Notes under the pieces: model-generated
What the model was told of the DNA's origin: nothing
Database searches by the model: none
What the model saw: the letters and a program-made list of their open reading frames with translations, nothing else
Made by a program: the position numbers and the translations under genes
Assembly (NCBI GenBank): GCA_028826165.1
Contig: JAPDFW010000132.1
Coordinates: 62,001 to 126,000, forward strand
DNA: 64,000 bases
Direction: 5' to 3'
From: Anaeramoeba ignava
Taxonomy: Eukaryota > Metamonada > Anaeramoebidae
Part shown: positions 11,933 through 22,115 of the stretch, piece after piece
How the letters are laid out: each line of letters begins with the position of its first letter
Position numbering within the stretch: the stretch's first letter is position 1

Positions 11933-12155
11933 TTCAAATTTCTTTTTCTTTCTTTTTCTTTTAAGATTAAAAATAATCAGAAAAATTTTTTGTTTTTTTT
12001 TATTAAATTTTGTTTTTGTTTTTCAATCAATTTCAAACTAAATTATTATTATTTTTTCTTTTAAATTATTTTTTTTCTTGATATAAAAGAGATTTAAAAA
12101 GTGTAAAAGGAATTTTGAAAATTGATTTTGTTTTATGAAAAGAAAAGAAAAGTTT

Positions 12156-13433
12156 TTAATCCTTTTGTAATTCAAAGTAAATTATAAGGCCAACCTTTTA
12201 AAAAATAAATGAAAAAGATTAGAATATTTATTTAATATTTATTTAATATTTATTTAATATTTAATATTTATTTAATATTTAATATTTATTATTTATTTTA
12301 ATATTTATTTTAATATTTAATATTTATTTTATTTATTTTATTTTATTTAATATTTAATATTTAATATTTAATATTTAATATTTATTTTAATATTTAATAT
12401 TTAATATTTATTTTAATATTTAATATTTAATATTTATTTTAATATTTATTATTTAATATTTATTTTAATATTTTTATTTAATATTTATTTAATATTTATT
12501 ATTTAATATTTATTATTTAATATTTAATATTTAATATTCATTTTATTATTTAATATTTAATATTTAAAATATTTAATATTTAATATTTAATATTTAATAT
12601 TTAATATTTTATTATTTAATATTTAATATTTAATATTTAATATTTAATATTTATTTTAATATTTAATATTTAATATTTAATATTTAATATTTAATATTTA
12701 TTTTAATATTTAATATTTATTTTAATATTTAATATTTATTTTAATATTTAATATTTAATTAATATTTATTTTAAATATTTAATATTTAATTTATTTTAAA
12801 TATTTAATATTTAATATTATTTTAAATATTTAATATTTATTATTTAATATTAAATATTTAATTTATTTTAAATATTTAATATTTTAATACCAATCCAAGA
12901 AAATGAAAAGAAGCACCAGCAGCATAAGTTTTGCTTTTATTTTCACAAGTACTAGGAATAATACACCAAGTATCATAAATAATATTAGCACCAATTAAAG
13001 TCCAACCAAGAACCATAACAATAAAATAATTAATCAAAGTTCGTGCTTTACGAGTTACTTTGCCAAATAATGTTAAAACAAGAACCACAAACGAAATAAA
13101 CAAAGCAAAAATTGCAGCAAAAAAGAAAAGAACATAATATTTTTTATAATCTTTAAAAGAACCTATATTTTGTTATATCAAAGAATTCATTAATATTCCG
13201 TTTTTTATTTTTCTTTCTAATTATTTTTCTTTTATTTTTCTTATTCTGTTTATTTTTTTACCTAATGCTCCTAGTGAAAGAAATCCTCCAAACTTTTATT
13301 TATTAAATAAAAAAATATTTCAATAATTCGTTACAAAAAAAAATATTTTATTATTTAATAAAATTTTTACAATATTAAACGCATGGAAAATCAAAGATAA
13401 TTTTTTATCCCATAAATTTGAACAAATTCCCAT
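12156..13433 (-). CDS. Small four-helix membrane protein, MARVEL-like, 134 aa
   Basis: Four exons, 13371-13433, 13262-13292, 12891-13162 and 12156-12194, all phases consistent. Four hydrophobic segments are visible: LSLIFHAFNIFGGFLSLGAL (about 12-31), YYVLFFFAAIFALFISFVVL, INYFIVMVLGWTLIGANII and ASFHFLGLVGLIIYF. The third loop has two cysteines (DTWCIIPSTC) followed by a YAAGASFHFL start to helix 4. That spacing, and the Ala-rich start of the last helix, recall MARVEL/synaptophysin-type tetraspan proteins of vesicles and junctions. The match is topological and weak, so function is open. The last exon has only 13 codons and lies beyond a 696-bp repeat intron. The gene is convergent with the RanBP9-like gene and shares an 82-bp divergent start region with the TEX261 gene. 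Confidence 0.7.
12195..12890 (-). repeat. 696-bp ATTTAATATTT repeat intron of the MARVEL-like gene
   Basis: Nearly pure ATTTAATATT units with TTTATTTTAATATTTA variants. Donor GTATTAA and acceptor TTAAAAG on the minus strand. Recognising it as an intron is what allows the fourth membrane helix and the stop at 12156 to be found. Confidence 0.75.
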
Positions 13434-13515
13434 TATTATTAAAAAATAAAAAAAAATGAAAAAAATGAAAAAAATGAAAATTTATTTTTTTTCATTTTTT
13501 TTTTTAAAAATTAAA
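13434..13515. promoter_or_regulatory. 82-bp bidirectional start region (MARVEL-like / TEX261)
   Basis: Three TCATTTTTTT elements face the minus-strand gene (A at 13457, 13466 and 13475), and TTCATTTTTT with A at 13494 faces the plus-strand gene, 22 bp before its ATG. The three minus-strand elements read on the plus strand as ATGAAAAAAATGAA, which creates a false upstream start for the TEX261 gene. Confidence 0.55.
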
Positions 13516-14241
13516 ATGTTTTTTTTAAATTTAATTCTAACTCTTGGATATTTTGCTGTTCTTATATTTGCAATAGTTTCAATAACAACAAGTTTATTTT
13601 ATTTATCAGAATTGACAGAAAAACACATTTTGAAAATGAAGGAATTGATAAAATATTCAATAATAATTATCATAATGATTTTTATATTTCTTTGGATTTT
13701 TGAAAAATTTTCGTTCTTTTTAATTTCATTTGGAATTCTATCGCATTTTTTATATTACAAACTACTTGAAAATTATCCAAAATTTCGATTTGTTTCATTG
13801 AATTCTTTCTTTGCTTTTTTATCAATTGTTTTGAATCATGTTTTTTGGTTTGTTTACTTTGCCTTAATTAATTATGATTTGATTCACGTTTTTAGTTTCT
13901 TTATTATTTGTGTTTGGTGGATTCCATTTTTATATTTCATCTCTTTACAATCAGAAGACTTATTGATTCCATTGAAAACACCTGCAAATGAATATGATAA
14001 TCCTCAAATCAAATTCACAAGAAGAAATGATGGTTATGATTCTTCTGAAAGTCAGTTAAATCTCAAAAGAAGATTGAGTCCAAATGATTTTGTTCTTCAA
14101 AATCAAAGAAAAAATTTGAAACTGATTGATTTTATGACTCATGCTCAACCTGCAAATTTAGTTTTTGTTTTATATCGTTTATTTTCGCAATTTAAAGAGC
14201 ATTTGGAGTCTTCTTCAGATAATGAGAATTCAATAAATTAG
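13516..14241 (+). CDS. TEX261: TEX261/Svp26 family ER-Golgi membrane protein, 241 aa, intronless
   Basis: Polytopic membrane protein of the family that in yeast (Svp26) helps package certain Golgi proteins into COPII vesicles. Family blocks seen: GYFAVLIFAIVSITTSLFYL followed by SELTEKH, the LLENYPKF segment, LNSFFAFLSIVLNHVFWFVY, then FFIICVWWIPFLYFISLQ and an LLIPL end. Five or six hydrophobic helices are visible, followed by a polar C-terminal tail of about 85 residues. I chose the Met at 13516, not 13456. The upstream MKKMKKMK codons are the reverse complement of the neighbour's TCATTTTT elements, and this gene's own element lies between the two candidate starts. It is the only gene in the window without an intron. 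The Sec24 gene at 22116 would act in the same pathway. Confidence 0.88.
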   Translation: MFFLNLILTLGYFAVLIFAIVSITTSLFYLSELTEKHILKMKELIKYSIIIIIMIFIFLWIFEKFSFFLISFGILSHFLYYKLLENYPKFRFVSLNSFFAFLSIVLNHVFWFVYFALINYDLIHVFSFFIICVWWIPFLYFISLQSEDLLIPLKTPANEYDNPQIKFTRRNDGYDSSESQLNLKRRLSPNDFVLQNQRKNLKLIDFMTHAQPANLVFVLYRLFSQFKEHLESSSDNENSIN

Positions 14242-14339
14242 TTATTTTTCTTTTTCTTTTTCTTTTTGAAAAAAAATAAATTCAAAATTTTTTAAATTCA
14301 AATTTTTTAATTCAAAATTTTTTAAATCCAAAAATTTTT

Positions 14340-16893
14340 TTAATTTAAATTTTTTAATTTTCCTGCTATATGTTTCCCAAAAGGTTCCTTTGAGAGTTCT
14401 TCATAATAAGGCATTAACAAAGTAACTAATCTTTTTTGATCTTTTTCATTTAATCTATCAAGAAATTTTTGAACAACATAATTTGCATATTGATCTTTCA
14501 TCATTATTTCTAAAGATCTAAAAATAATCAAAAAAAAAAATTTTTTTTTTGAGAACTTTTTTTTTTTCAATTATTCATTTATTAAATTACCCTTCTTTTG
14601 AAATAACTTCTTGAAACAAATGTTGTAATTGACTAGATGTTCCATATTCAATACATTTTTCAATCACATTAGAAGCATATTTATGTTGACTCATTTCAAG
14701 AACTTTTCCAAAAATTTTTTGAACAATCGAAGTTTTTTGATCAACAGTTCCATTTTCAAGTAAATGTTGAATAACATAATTGGCAAATTGATCAAAAACA
14801 AATTCAGGAACAGCATTTAATAATTTTTGGATAATCGAATCCTAAAAATCAAAAAAAAAAAAAAACCAAAAAATTATTCTTATCTTTCTTCAAAAAATTA
14901 AATCAATTTAATAATTTACAACTTTTTCTCCTTCACAAAATGAAAGAATTCTTTGAACAACTCGGCATCCGAAAGCATGTTTTGAAAAATGGATAATTTC
15001 TTCTTCAAATTCATCAATAATAAATTGGATTGAATTTTGAGGTATAAATTCAACACATTTTTGAATAACATGATTTCCATTTTGATCATGAACACAAGAT
15101 TTCACTGAATGTCTTAGTTCAACAAGAATTCGTTCTTGTTGATTTTGATTTGATACTTCAATCATTTTTTGGATCACTCTACATCCATAAACATGATTAG
15201 AAATTTCATTAATTCTTCCTTTCATTTTGTCAAGAAAAAAGTTAATATGAATTTCAGTTGCTATTTTTTGTTTGTTTTTTGAAATTGAAAATATAAAATG
15301 AGTTTGTTTGTTTGTTTGTTTGTTTGTTTTTTCTCTTTTTGAAAAAATATTTTGTTTTGTGTTTACCTTTATTAAGAAATTTTTGGATCACATAATTTCC
15401 AAAAATATGGAAAATCAACTCAAAGAAATGTGGTTTAATTTCTTCAAAAATTTTTTCATGTTCTAAATTATTGGCTGATTCAACTTTTTGTTGAACTAAA
15501 TTTGATCCGTGTTTATCCAAACTGAATTCTAAAATGTGACCCAAAATAAAATCTAAATTAAGATTATTGTGAATTCCTTGATTTTTAAGATTTGATAAGG
15601 AATTCAAATTAGAATTTTTTGATTGTTGGAAATGATTTGAACGAATTAAATCAGGACTTCTTGAATATTGACGAATATTTGGATCAGGATAATAATTCTG
15701 GTTGTTATTGTGATTGAAATTATAATTTAAATGATATTGAACTGGGGAATAACGATTTTGTGGAAATTTCTTGGCATTTTCATTTCTTTGATTAGAATAG
15801 AAAGAAGGATTATAATGATTCATTTGATCTTGATTTGTAAAAGGAAATCTCTGATTCAGATCTAATATTTTAAAAATAATATCAAAATTTCAATAAGATC
15901 AAGAAGAGGGAAAGAATTAATTTCTTACTAGAGTATGAAAATGAATATGAATAAGGAATGTTTGAATTGAACTCTTGATTCGGATCTCCTGAATATTGTT
16001 GATAATTCAAATATGGATTGTGAAATGGATCTTGAGTATTTGTTGGAAATTGATTTTGGAATGATTGATTATTTGAATAGACTTCATTTGTACTATGAGA
16101 TTTTTTCAATCTGAACAGATTTGATTCATTTGGATGATTTTCTAAATAAGTTGGTGGTTTTTGCTGGTTTTGATTCTCATAATTTTGTGCAAAATTTTGT
16201 GAATATTGAAGTTTTTGGAATTCAAATGAAGGATAAGACATGGATGGTTTTAAAGGTGAGATTGATAAATTTTTTCCAACATTTGGAAGTGATTGATTTA
16301 TGGTTTTTTGAGAGAAAAAAGGATTTGAATAGAAATTTTTCAATTCCGAACTTTTTTCATTTTCAAAAGTATTTGGATAAGCAAAATTTGATTCTGATTC
16401 AGTTTTATTTGTGCGATTGTTAATCATTTCTTCTTGATTTTTTGGATCTCCTTTTTATTGTTAAAATTAAAGTTAAAATTAAAATTTTAAAAATAAAATT
16501 AAATATAATTACTATTTTTTGGAATTATTCCTGGAAAGTTCTCTTCATTTGGAATCGAAACAAATGGGCTTTTTGATGACAAATCTTCTTTTTGTGTTTC
16601 TTTTTGAAAAAATGGAGAAAATATTTTAAATTGTTGATTCTAAAAAAAAAAAGCAAAAAAAAAATCAAAAAAATAAAAAATAATAAAGAATAATTTAAAA
16701 TAAAAAATACTAATTGAAAAATTTTATTTGAATCCATTGTTTGTTTTTGGAAATCTTCTTTTGGAAAAGGTTTAAAGTTTGTTTGTGAAGTTTTATTTGG
16801 AGAAAATGTTAAATTTGTTAATTGAAAGGGTTTTAAGTTTTTTGGATCAATTTCTGATGAGAAAATTTGTTTTTTTTGGATTTCTTGATTCAT
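14340..16893 (-). CDS. PUM: Pumilio/PUF RNA-binding protein, 7 exons, 698 aa
   Basis: Binds 3'UTR motifs and represses or localises mRNAs. Exons: 16711-16893, 16513-16639, 15929-16450, 15367-15861, 14920-15260, 14591-14841, 14340-14517; all phases fit. The N-terminal 380 residues are Asn/Gln/Ser-rich and unstructured. Eight PUF repeats then cover about 381-690. RNA-reading triplets are GSNLVQ, GNYVIQ, GCRVIQ, GNHVIQ, GCRVVQ, ANYVIQ, ASNVIE and ANYVVQ. Repeats 2-8 carry the same base-reading residues as human Pumilio; repeat 1 has Asn instead of the stacking Arg. By the known code this predicts UGUANAUA targets. Introns are all short (62-106 bp), unlike the repeat introns nearby. Convergent with TEX261, 98 bp between stops. 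Confidence 0.95.
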
Positions 16894-16990
16894 TTAAATT
16901 TGAAAAAAAAAAAAGAATATAAAAATTTTTTAATAATTTGTTGAAAGAAAAAATGAAAAAAAAAATGAAAAAAAAAAGGGAATTCTTTTT
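16894..16990 (-). promoter_or_regulatory. Upstream region of the PUF gene with TCATTTTT elements
   Basis: On the minus strand two TTTTCATTTTTT elements have their A at 16966 and 16954, with TTTCAACA at 16942. These lie 73, 61 and 49 bp from the ATG. The satellite array begins directly behind them. Confidence 0.4.
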
Positions 16991-17004
16991 TCTTTTCTTT
17001 TTTT

Positions 17005-19180
17005 TTTTATTACATAATTTATTATTAAAATATGTTTTTAAATTAATTTATAAATAAATATTAAATCAAAATAGATTTAAATATTAATAAAAAAATGTAA
17101 TAATATTTTAATAAATAATTTAATTTAATTTTAATAATAAATTATTAATAATAAAATATAATTTAATATTAAAATATATTTTTAAATTAATTTATAAATA
17201 AATATTAAATCAAAATAGATTCAGATATTAATAAAAAAAATGTAATAATATTTTAATAAATAATTTAATTTAATTTTAATTATAAATAAATTATTAATAA
17301 TAAAAATATAATTTATTAATAAAATATAATTTTAAATTAATTTATAAATAAATATTAAATTAAAATAGATTTAGATATTAATAAAAATGTAATAATAATA
17401 TTTTAATAAATAATTTAATTTAATTTTAATAATAAATTATTAATAATAAAACATAATTTATTATTAAAATATAATTTTAAATTAATTTATAATTAAATAT
17501 TAAATTAAAATAGATTTTAAATATTAATAAAAATGTAATAATATTTTAATAAATAATTTAATTTAATTTTAATAATAAATTATTAATAATAAAAACATAA
17601 TTTATTAATAAAAATATAATTTTAAATTAATTTATAATTAAATATTAAATTAAAATAGATTTAGATATTAATAAAAATGTAATAATATTTTAATAAATAA
17701 TTTAATTTAATTTTAATAATAAATTATTAATAATAAAAACATAATTTATTATTAAAATATGTTTTTAAATTAATTTATAATTAAATATTAAATCAAAATA
17801 GATTTTAAATATTAATAAAAAAAATGTAATAATATTTTTAATAAATGATTTTAATTTAATTTTAATTATAAATTATTAATAATAAAATATAATTTAATAT
17901 TAAAATATATTTTTAAATTAATTTATAAATAAATATTAAATCAAAATAGATTTAAATATTAATAAAAATGTAATAATATTTTAATAAATGATGTAATTTA
18001 ATTTTAATAATAAATTATTAATAATAAAATATAATTTAATATTAAAATATATTTTTAAATTAATTTATAAATAAATATTAAATCAAAATAGATTTAGATA
18101 TTAATAAAAATGTAATAATATTTTTAATTAATAATTTAATTTAACTTTATTAATAAATTATTAATAATAAAATATGATTTATTATTAAAATATAATTTTA
18201 AATTAATTTATAAATAAATATTAAATTAAAATATATTTAAATATTAATAAAAATGTAATAATATTTTAATAAATAATTTAATTTAATTTTAATAATAAAT
18301 TATTAATAATAAAACATAATTTATTATTAAAATATAATTTTAAATTAATTTATAAATAAATATTAAATCAAAAATAGATTTAGATATTAATAAAAAAATG
18401 TAATAATATTTTAATAAATGATTTAATTTAATTTTAATTATAAATTATTAATAATAAAATATGATTTATTAATAAAATATAATTTTAAATTAATTTATAA
18501 ATAAATATTAAATTAAAATAGATTTAAATATTAATAAAAAAATGTAATAATATTTTTAATAAATAATTTAATTTAATTTTTAATAATAAATTATTAATAA
18601 TAAAATATAATTTATTAATAAAATATAATTTTAAATTAATTTATAAATAAATATTAAATTAAAATAGATTTAAATATTAATAAAAAAATGTAATAATATT
18701 TTAATAAATAATTTAATTTAATTTTAATTATAAATTATTAATAATAAAATATAATTTATTAATAAAATATAATTTTTAAATTAATTTATAAATAAATAAT
18801 AAATTAAAATATATTTAAATATTAATAAAAATGTAATAATATTTTAATAAATAATTTAATTTAATTTTTAATTATAAATTATTAATAATAAAATATAATT
18901 TATTAATAAAATATAATTTTAAATTAATTTATAAATAAATATTAAATTAAAATAGATTTAAATATTAATAAAAAAATGTAATAATATTTTAATAAATAAT
19001 TTAATTTAATTTTAATTATAAATTATTAATAATAAAATATAATTTATTAATAAAATATAATTTTAAATTAATTTATAAATAAATAATAAATTAAAATAGA
19101 TTTAGATATTAATAAAAAAATGTAATAATATTTTAATAAATGATGTAATTTAATTTTAATAATAAATTATTAATAATAAA
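17005..19180. repeat. 145-bp AT satellite, about 15 tandem copies
   Basis: The core AAATTAATTTATAAAT starts at 17040, 17184, 17334, 17479, 17624, 17767, 17915, 18057, 18200, 18342, 18487, 18633, 18778, 18921 and 19065. Spacings are 142-150 bp, mean 144.6 bp. Each unit also carries AATAAAAATGTAATAATATTTT and ATAAATTATTAATAATAAAA-type blocks, written here shortened. Copies differ by small indels in A runs. The array contains no ORF and lies between the divergent PUF and Rheb genes. Confidence 0.92.
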
Positions 19181-19335
19181 TCAACATTTTATTGTAGAAA
19201 AAAGGAATAGGGAATAAATTTAATCCCCTATTTAAATAAAAAATTTTTTAATAAAAACAAAAAAAACATTTTTTTTCTTTTTTCTTTTTTTCTTTTTGTT
19301 TTGTTTTGTGTTTGTTTGGTTTTGTTAAAAGACGT

Positions 19336-21901
19336 ATGAAAACACAAAAACAAAGAAGAGTTGTGATTCTTGGATTTAGAGGTGTTGGTAAATATAATTA
19401 AAAAATATTATTAAAAAATTAAAAAAAAAAAGGAAAAAAAAATTTTTGTTCTTGATTTTTAATTAAACTTTTGTTCTTGATTTTTAATTAAACTGTATTT
19501 AATTTTAATTTAATTATATTTTAGGAAAAACTGCGATCACTACTCGTTTTATTAATAATTCTTTCAATTCAGAGCACACTCCAACAATTGAAAACTCTTT
19601 TAAAAAAACAATTAAATTTTGTGATGAAGAATATGAAATTGATATTCTTGATACACCAGGACAAGTAAATTCTCTTTATTTTAATAATTTATTTCAATAA
19701 TTTATTTATTAATTTATTTAATAATTTATTTAATAATTTATTTAATAATTTATTTCTATAATTTATTTAATAATTTATTTAATAATATATTTTATAATTT
19801 ATTTAATAATATATTTAATAATTTATTTAATAATTTATTTAATAATTTATTTAATAATTTATTTATTAATATATTTAATAATTTATTTCAATAATTTATT
19901 TAATAATTTATTTTAATAATTTATTTAATAATTTATTTAATAATTTATTTATTAATTTATTTCAATAATATATTTATTAATATATTTATTAATTTATTTT
20001 AATAATTTATTTAATATTTTATTTAATAATATATTTTAATAATTTATTTAATAATTTATTTAATAATTTATTTAATAATTTATTTAATAATTTATTTAAT
20101 AATTTATTTCAATAATTTATTTAATAATATATTTTATAATATATTTAATAATTTATTTAATAATTTATTTAATAATTTATTTCAATAATTTATTTTTAAT
20201 AATATATTTAATAATTTATTTCAATAATTTATTCCACATTTTATTCACATTTTATTTAATAATTTATTTAATAATTTATTTAATAATTTATTTAATAATT
20301 TATATTAATATATTTAATAATTTATTTAATAATTTATTTCAATAATTTATTTAATAATTTATTTTATAATTTATTTTTATAATTTATATTTAATAATATA
20401 TTTAATAATTTATTTAATAATTTATTTATTAATATATTTAATAATATATTCAATAATTTATTTAATAATTTATTCAATAATTTATTTAATAATTTATTCA
20501 ATAATTTATTTATTAATTTATTTAATAATTTATTTATTAATTTATTTAATAATTTATTTATTAATTTATTTAATAATTTATTTAATAATTTATTTAATAA
20601 TTTATTTATTAATATATTTTTAATTTATTTATTAATTTATTTCAATAATATATTTATTAATTTATTTCAATAATTTATTTAATAATTTATTTCAATAATT
20701 TATTTAATAATTTATTTCAATAATTTATTTAATAATTTATTTAATAATATATTTATTAATTTATTTAATAATTTATTTAATAATTTATTTAATAATTTAT
20801 TTATTAATATATTTAATAATTTATTTAATAATTTATTTAATAATTTATTTAATAATTTTATTTTATTAATATATTTAATAATTTATTTCAATAATTTATT
20901 TCAATAATTTATTTCAATAATTTATTTAATAATTTATTTAATAATTTATTTCAATAATTTATTTAATAATTTATTTAATAATAATTTATTTCAATAATTT
21001 ATTTAATAATTTATTCCACATTTATTTAATAATTTATTTAATAATTTATTTAATAATTTATTTCAATAATATATTTCAATAATTTATTTCAATAATTTAT
21101 TTAATAATATATTTTATAATTTATTTTATTAATTTATTTAATAATTTATTTAATAATTTATTTAATAATTTATTTCAATAATTTATTTTAATAATTTATT
21201 TAATAATTTATTTAATAATATATTTATTAATATATTTAATAATTTATTTCAATAATTTATTTAATAATTTATTTCAATAATTTATTTAATAATTTATTTA
21301 ATAATTTATTTAATAATTTATTTTATAATTTATTTCAATAATTTATTTATTAATTTATTTATTAATTTATTTATTAATTTATTTATTAATTTATTTATTA
21401 ATTTATTTATTAATTTATTTATTAATTTATTTAATAATTTATTTAATAATTTTTGTTTATAGGATGAATTTACTAGATTTCCTACAAATGATTCAGTTAT
21501 CACTGATGCATATATTCTTGTTTATTCAGTTTCATCTGTAAATTCTTTTGAAATTTTAAAAGTTATTCATGATAAAATCAATGAAAAAATTGGTACAATT
21601 CCTCAAGTTCTTGTTGGAAATAAAAATGATTTAGAAAAAAGAGAAGTAAAATTTGAAGAAGGAAAAAAACTTGCAAAAGAATGGAGTTGTTCATTTATTG
21701 AATGCACAGCAAAAGAAAATGAAAATATTGGTAAAAAAAAAAACAAAATCAAAAAGAAAAATTTTTTTCCGATTTTTTTAATTTTTAAATTTTATTTTTA
21801 TTTAATTAGCTCAAGTATTTTTATCAACTTTGGAAGAAATTGAAAAATCAACAAATCCAAATTTTGGAAAAAAAAAAGATTCAAATTGTTTAATTATTTA
21901 A
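19336..21901 (+). CDS. RHEB: Rheb GTPase, 4 exons, 183 aa
   Basis: Ras-family switch that activates TORC1 on lysosome-like membranes. Exons 19336-19387, 19525-19664, 21463-21730, 21810-21901. Numbering matches human Rheb residue for residue through switch II: P-loop GFRGVGKT 13-20 with the Rheb hallmark Arg15, switch I TPTIENSF with Thr38 and Asn41, and switch II Asp60 and Gln64. The specificity motifs NKND and ECTAKEN follow. The C-terminus CLII (180-183) is a CaaX prenylation box. Oddity: switch II reads DTPGQ where Ras and Rheb have DTAGQ. The second intron is 1798 bp and lies immediately after Gln64. No TCATTTTT element is seen near the start, which distinguishes it from most neighbours. 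Confidence 0.95.
19665..21462 (+). repeat. 1798-bp repeat intron in the Rheb gene
   Basis: Almost pure AATTTATTTAATAATTTATTTCAAT units (given as its two halves AATTTATTTAAT and AATTTATTTCAAT), donor GTAAATT, acceptor GTTTATAG. No interruption by foreign sequence except CCACATTTTATTCACATTT near 20232 and CCACATTTATT near 21014. It is one of six introns of nearly equal length. Confidence 0.9.
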
Positions 21902-22079
21902 AAAACAAAATTTAAAAATTTCAAAAGAGAAACTGAAACTGAAACAGAAAAATTTTTTTTTTTACTTTTATTTTTATTTGATTTTGAATTTGAATTTGAA
22001 TTTGATTTTGAATTTGATTTTGTTTTTGATTTATTTGTTTTTTTGAAATGAAACAAAATTTTTTTTCATTTTTTCATTT

Positions 22080-22115
22080 TTTCATTTTTTCATTTTTTTT
22101 TTTGAAATAAAAAAA
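22080..22115 (+). promoter_or_regulatory. Candidate initiator of the Sec24 gene
   Basis: Several TTTTTTCATT copies in a row end with the A of TCA at 22084 and 22092, 32 and 24 bp before the ATG, followed by an A-rich leader. The 214 bp between the Rheb stop and this ATG hold nothing else recognisable. Confidence 0.45.

Noticed and set aside
13456-13515. Upstream Met (MKKMKKMK) for TEX261
   Set aside because: It is the reverse complement of the neighbouring gene's TCATTTTT elements, and TEX261 proteins start just before their first membrane helix.
17005-19180. CRISPR array
   Set aside because: Units are 145 bp, have no unique spacers between short repeats, and the host is a eukaryote with introns.
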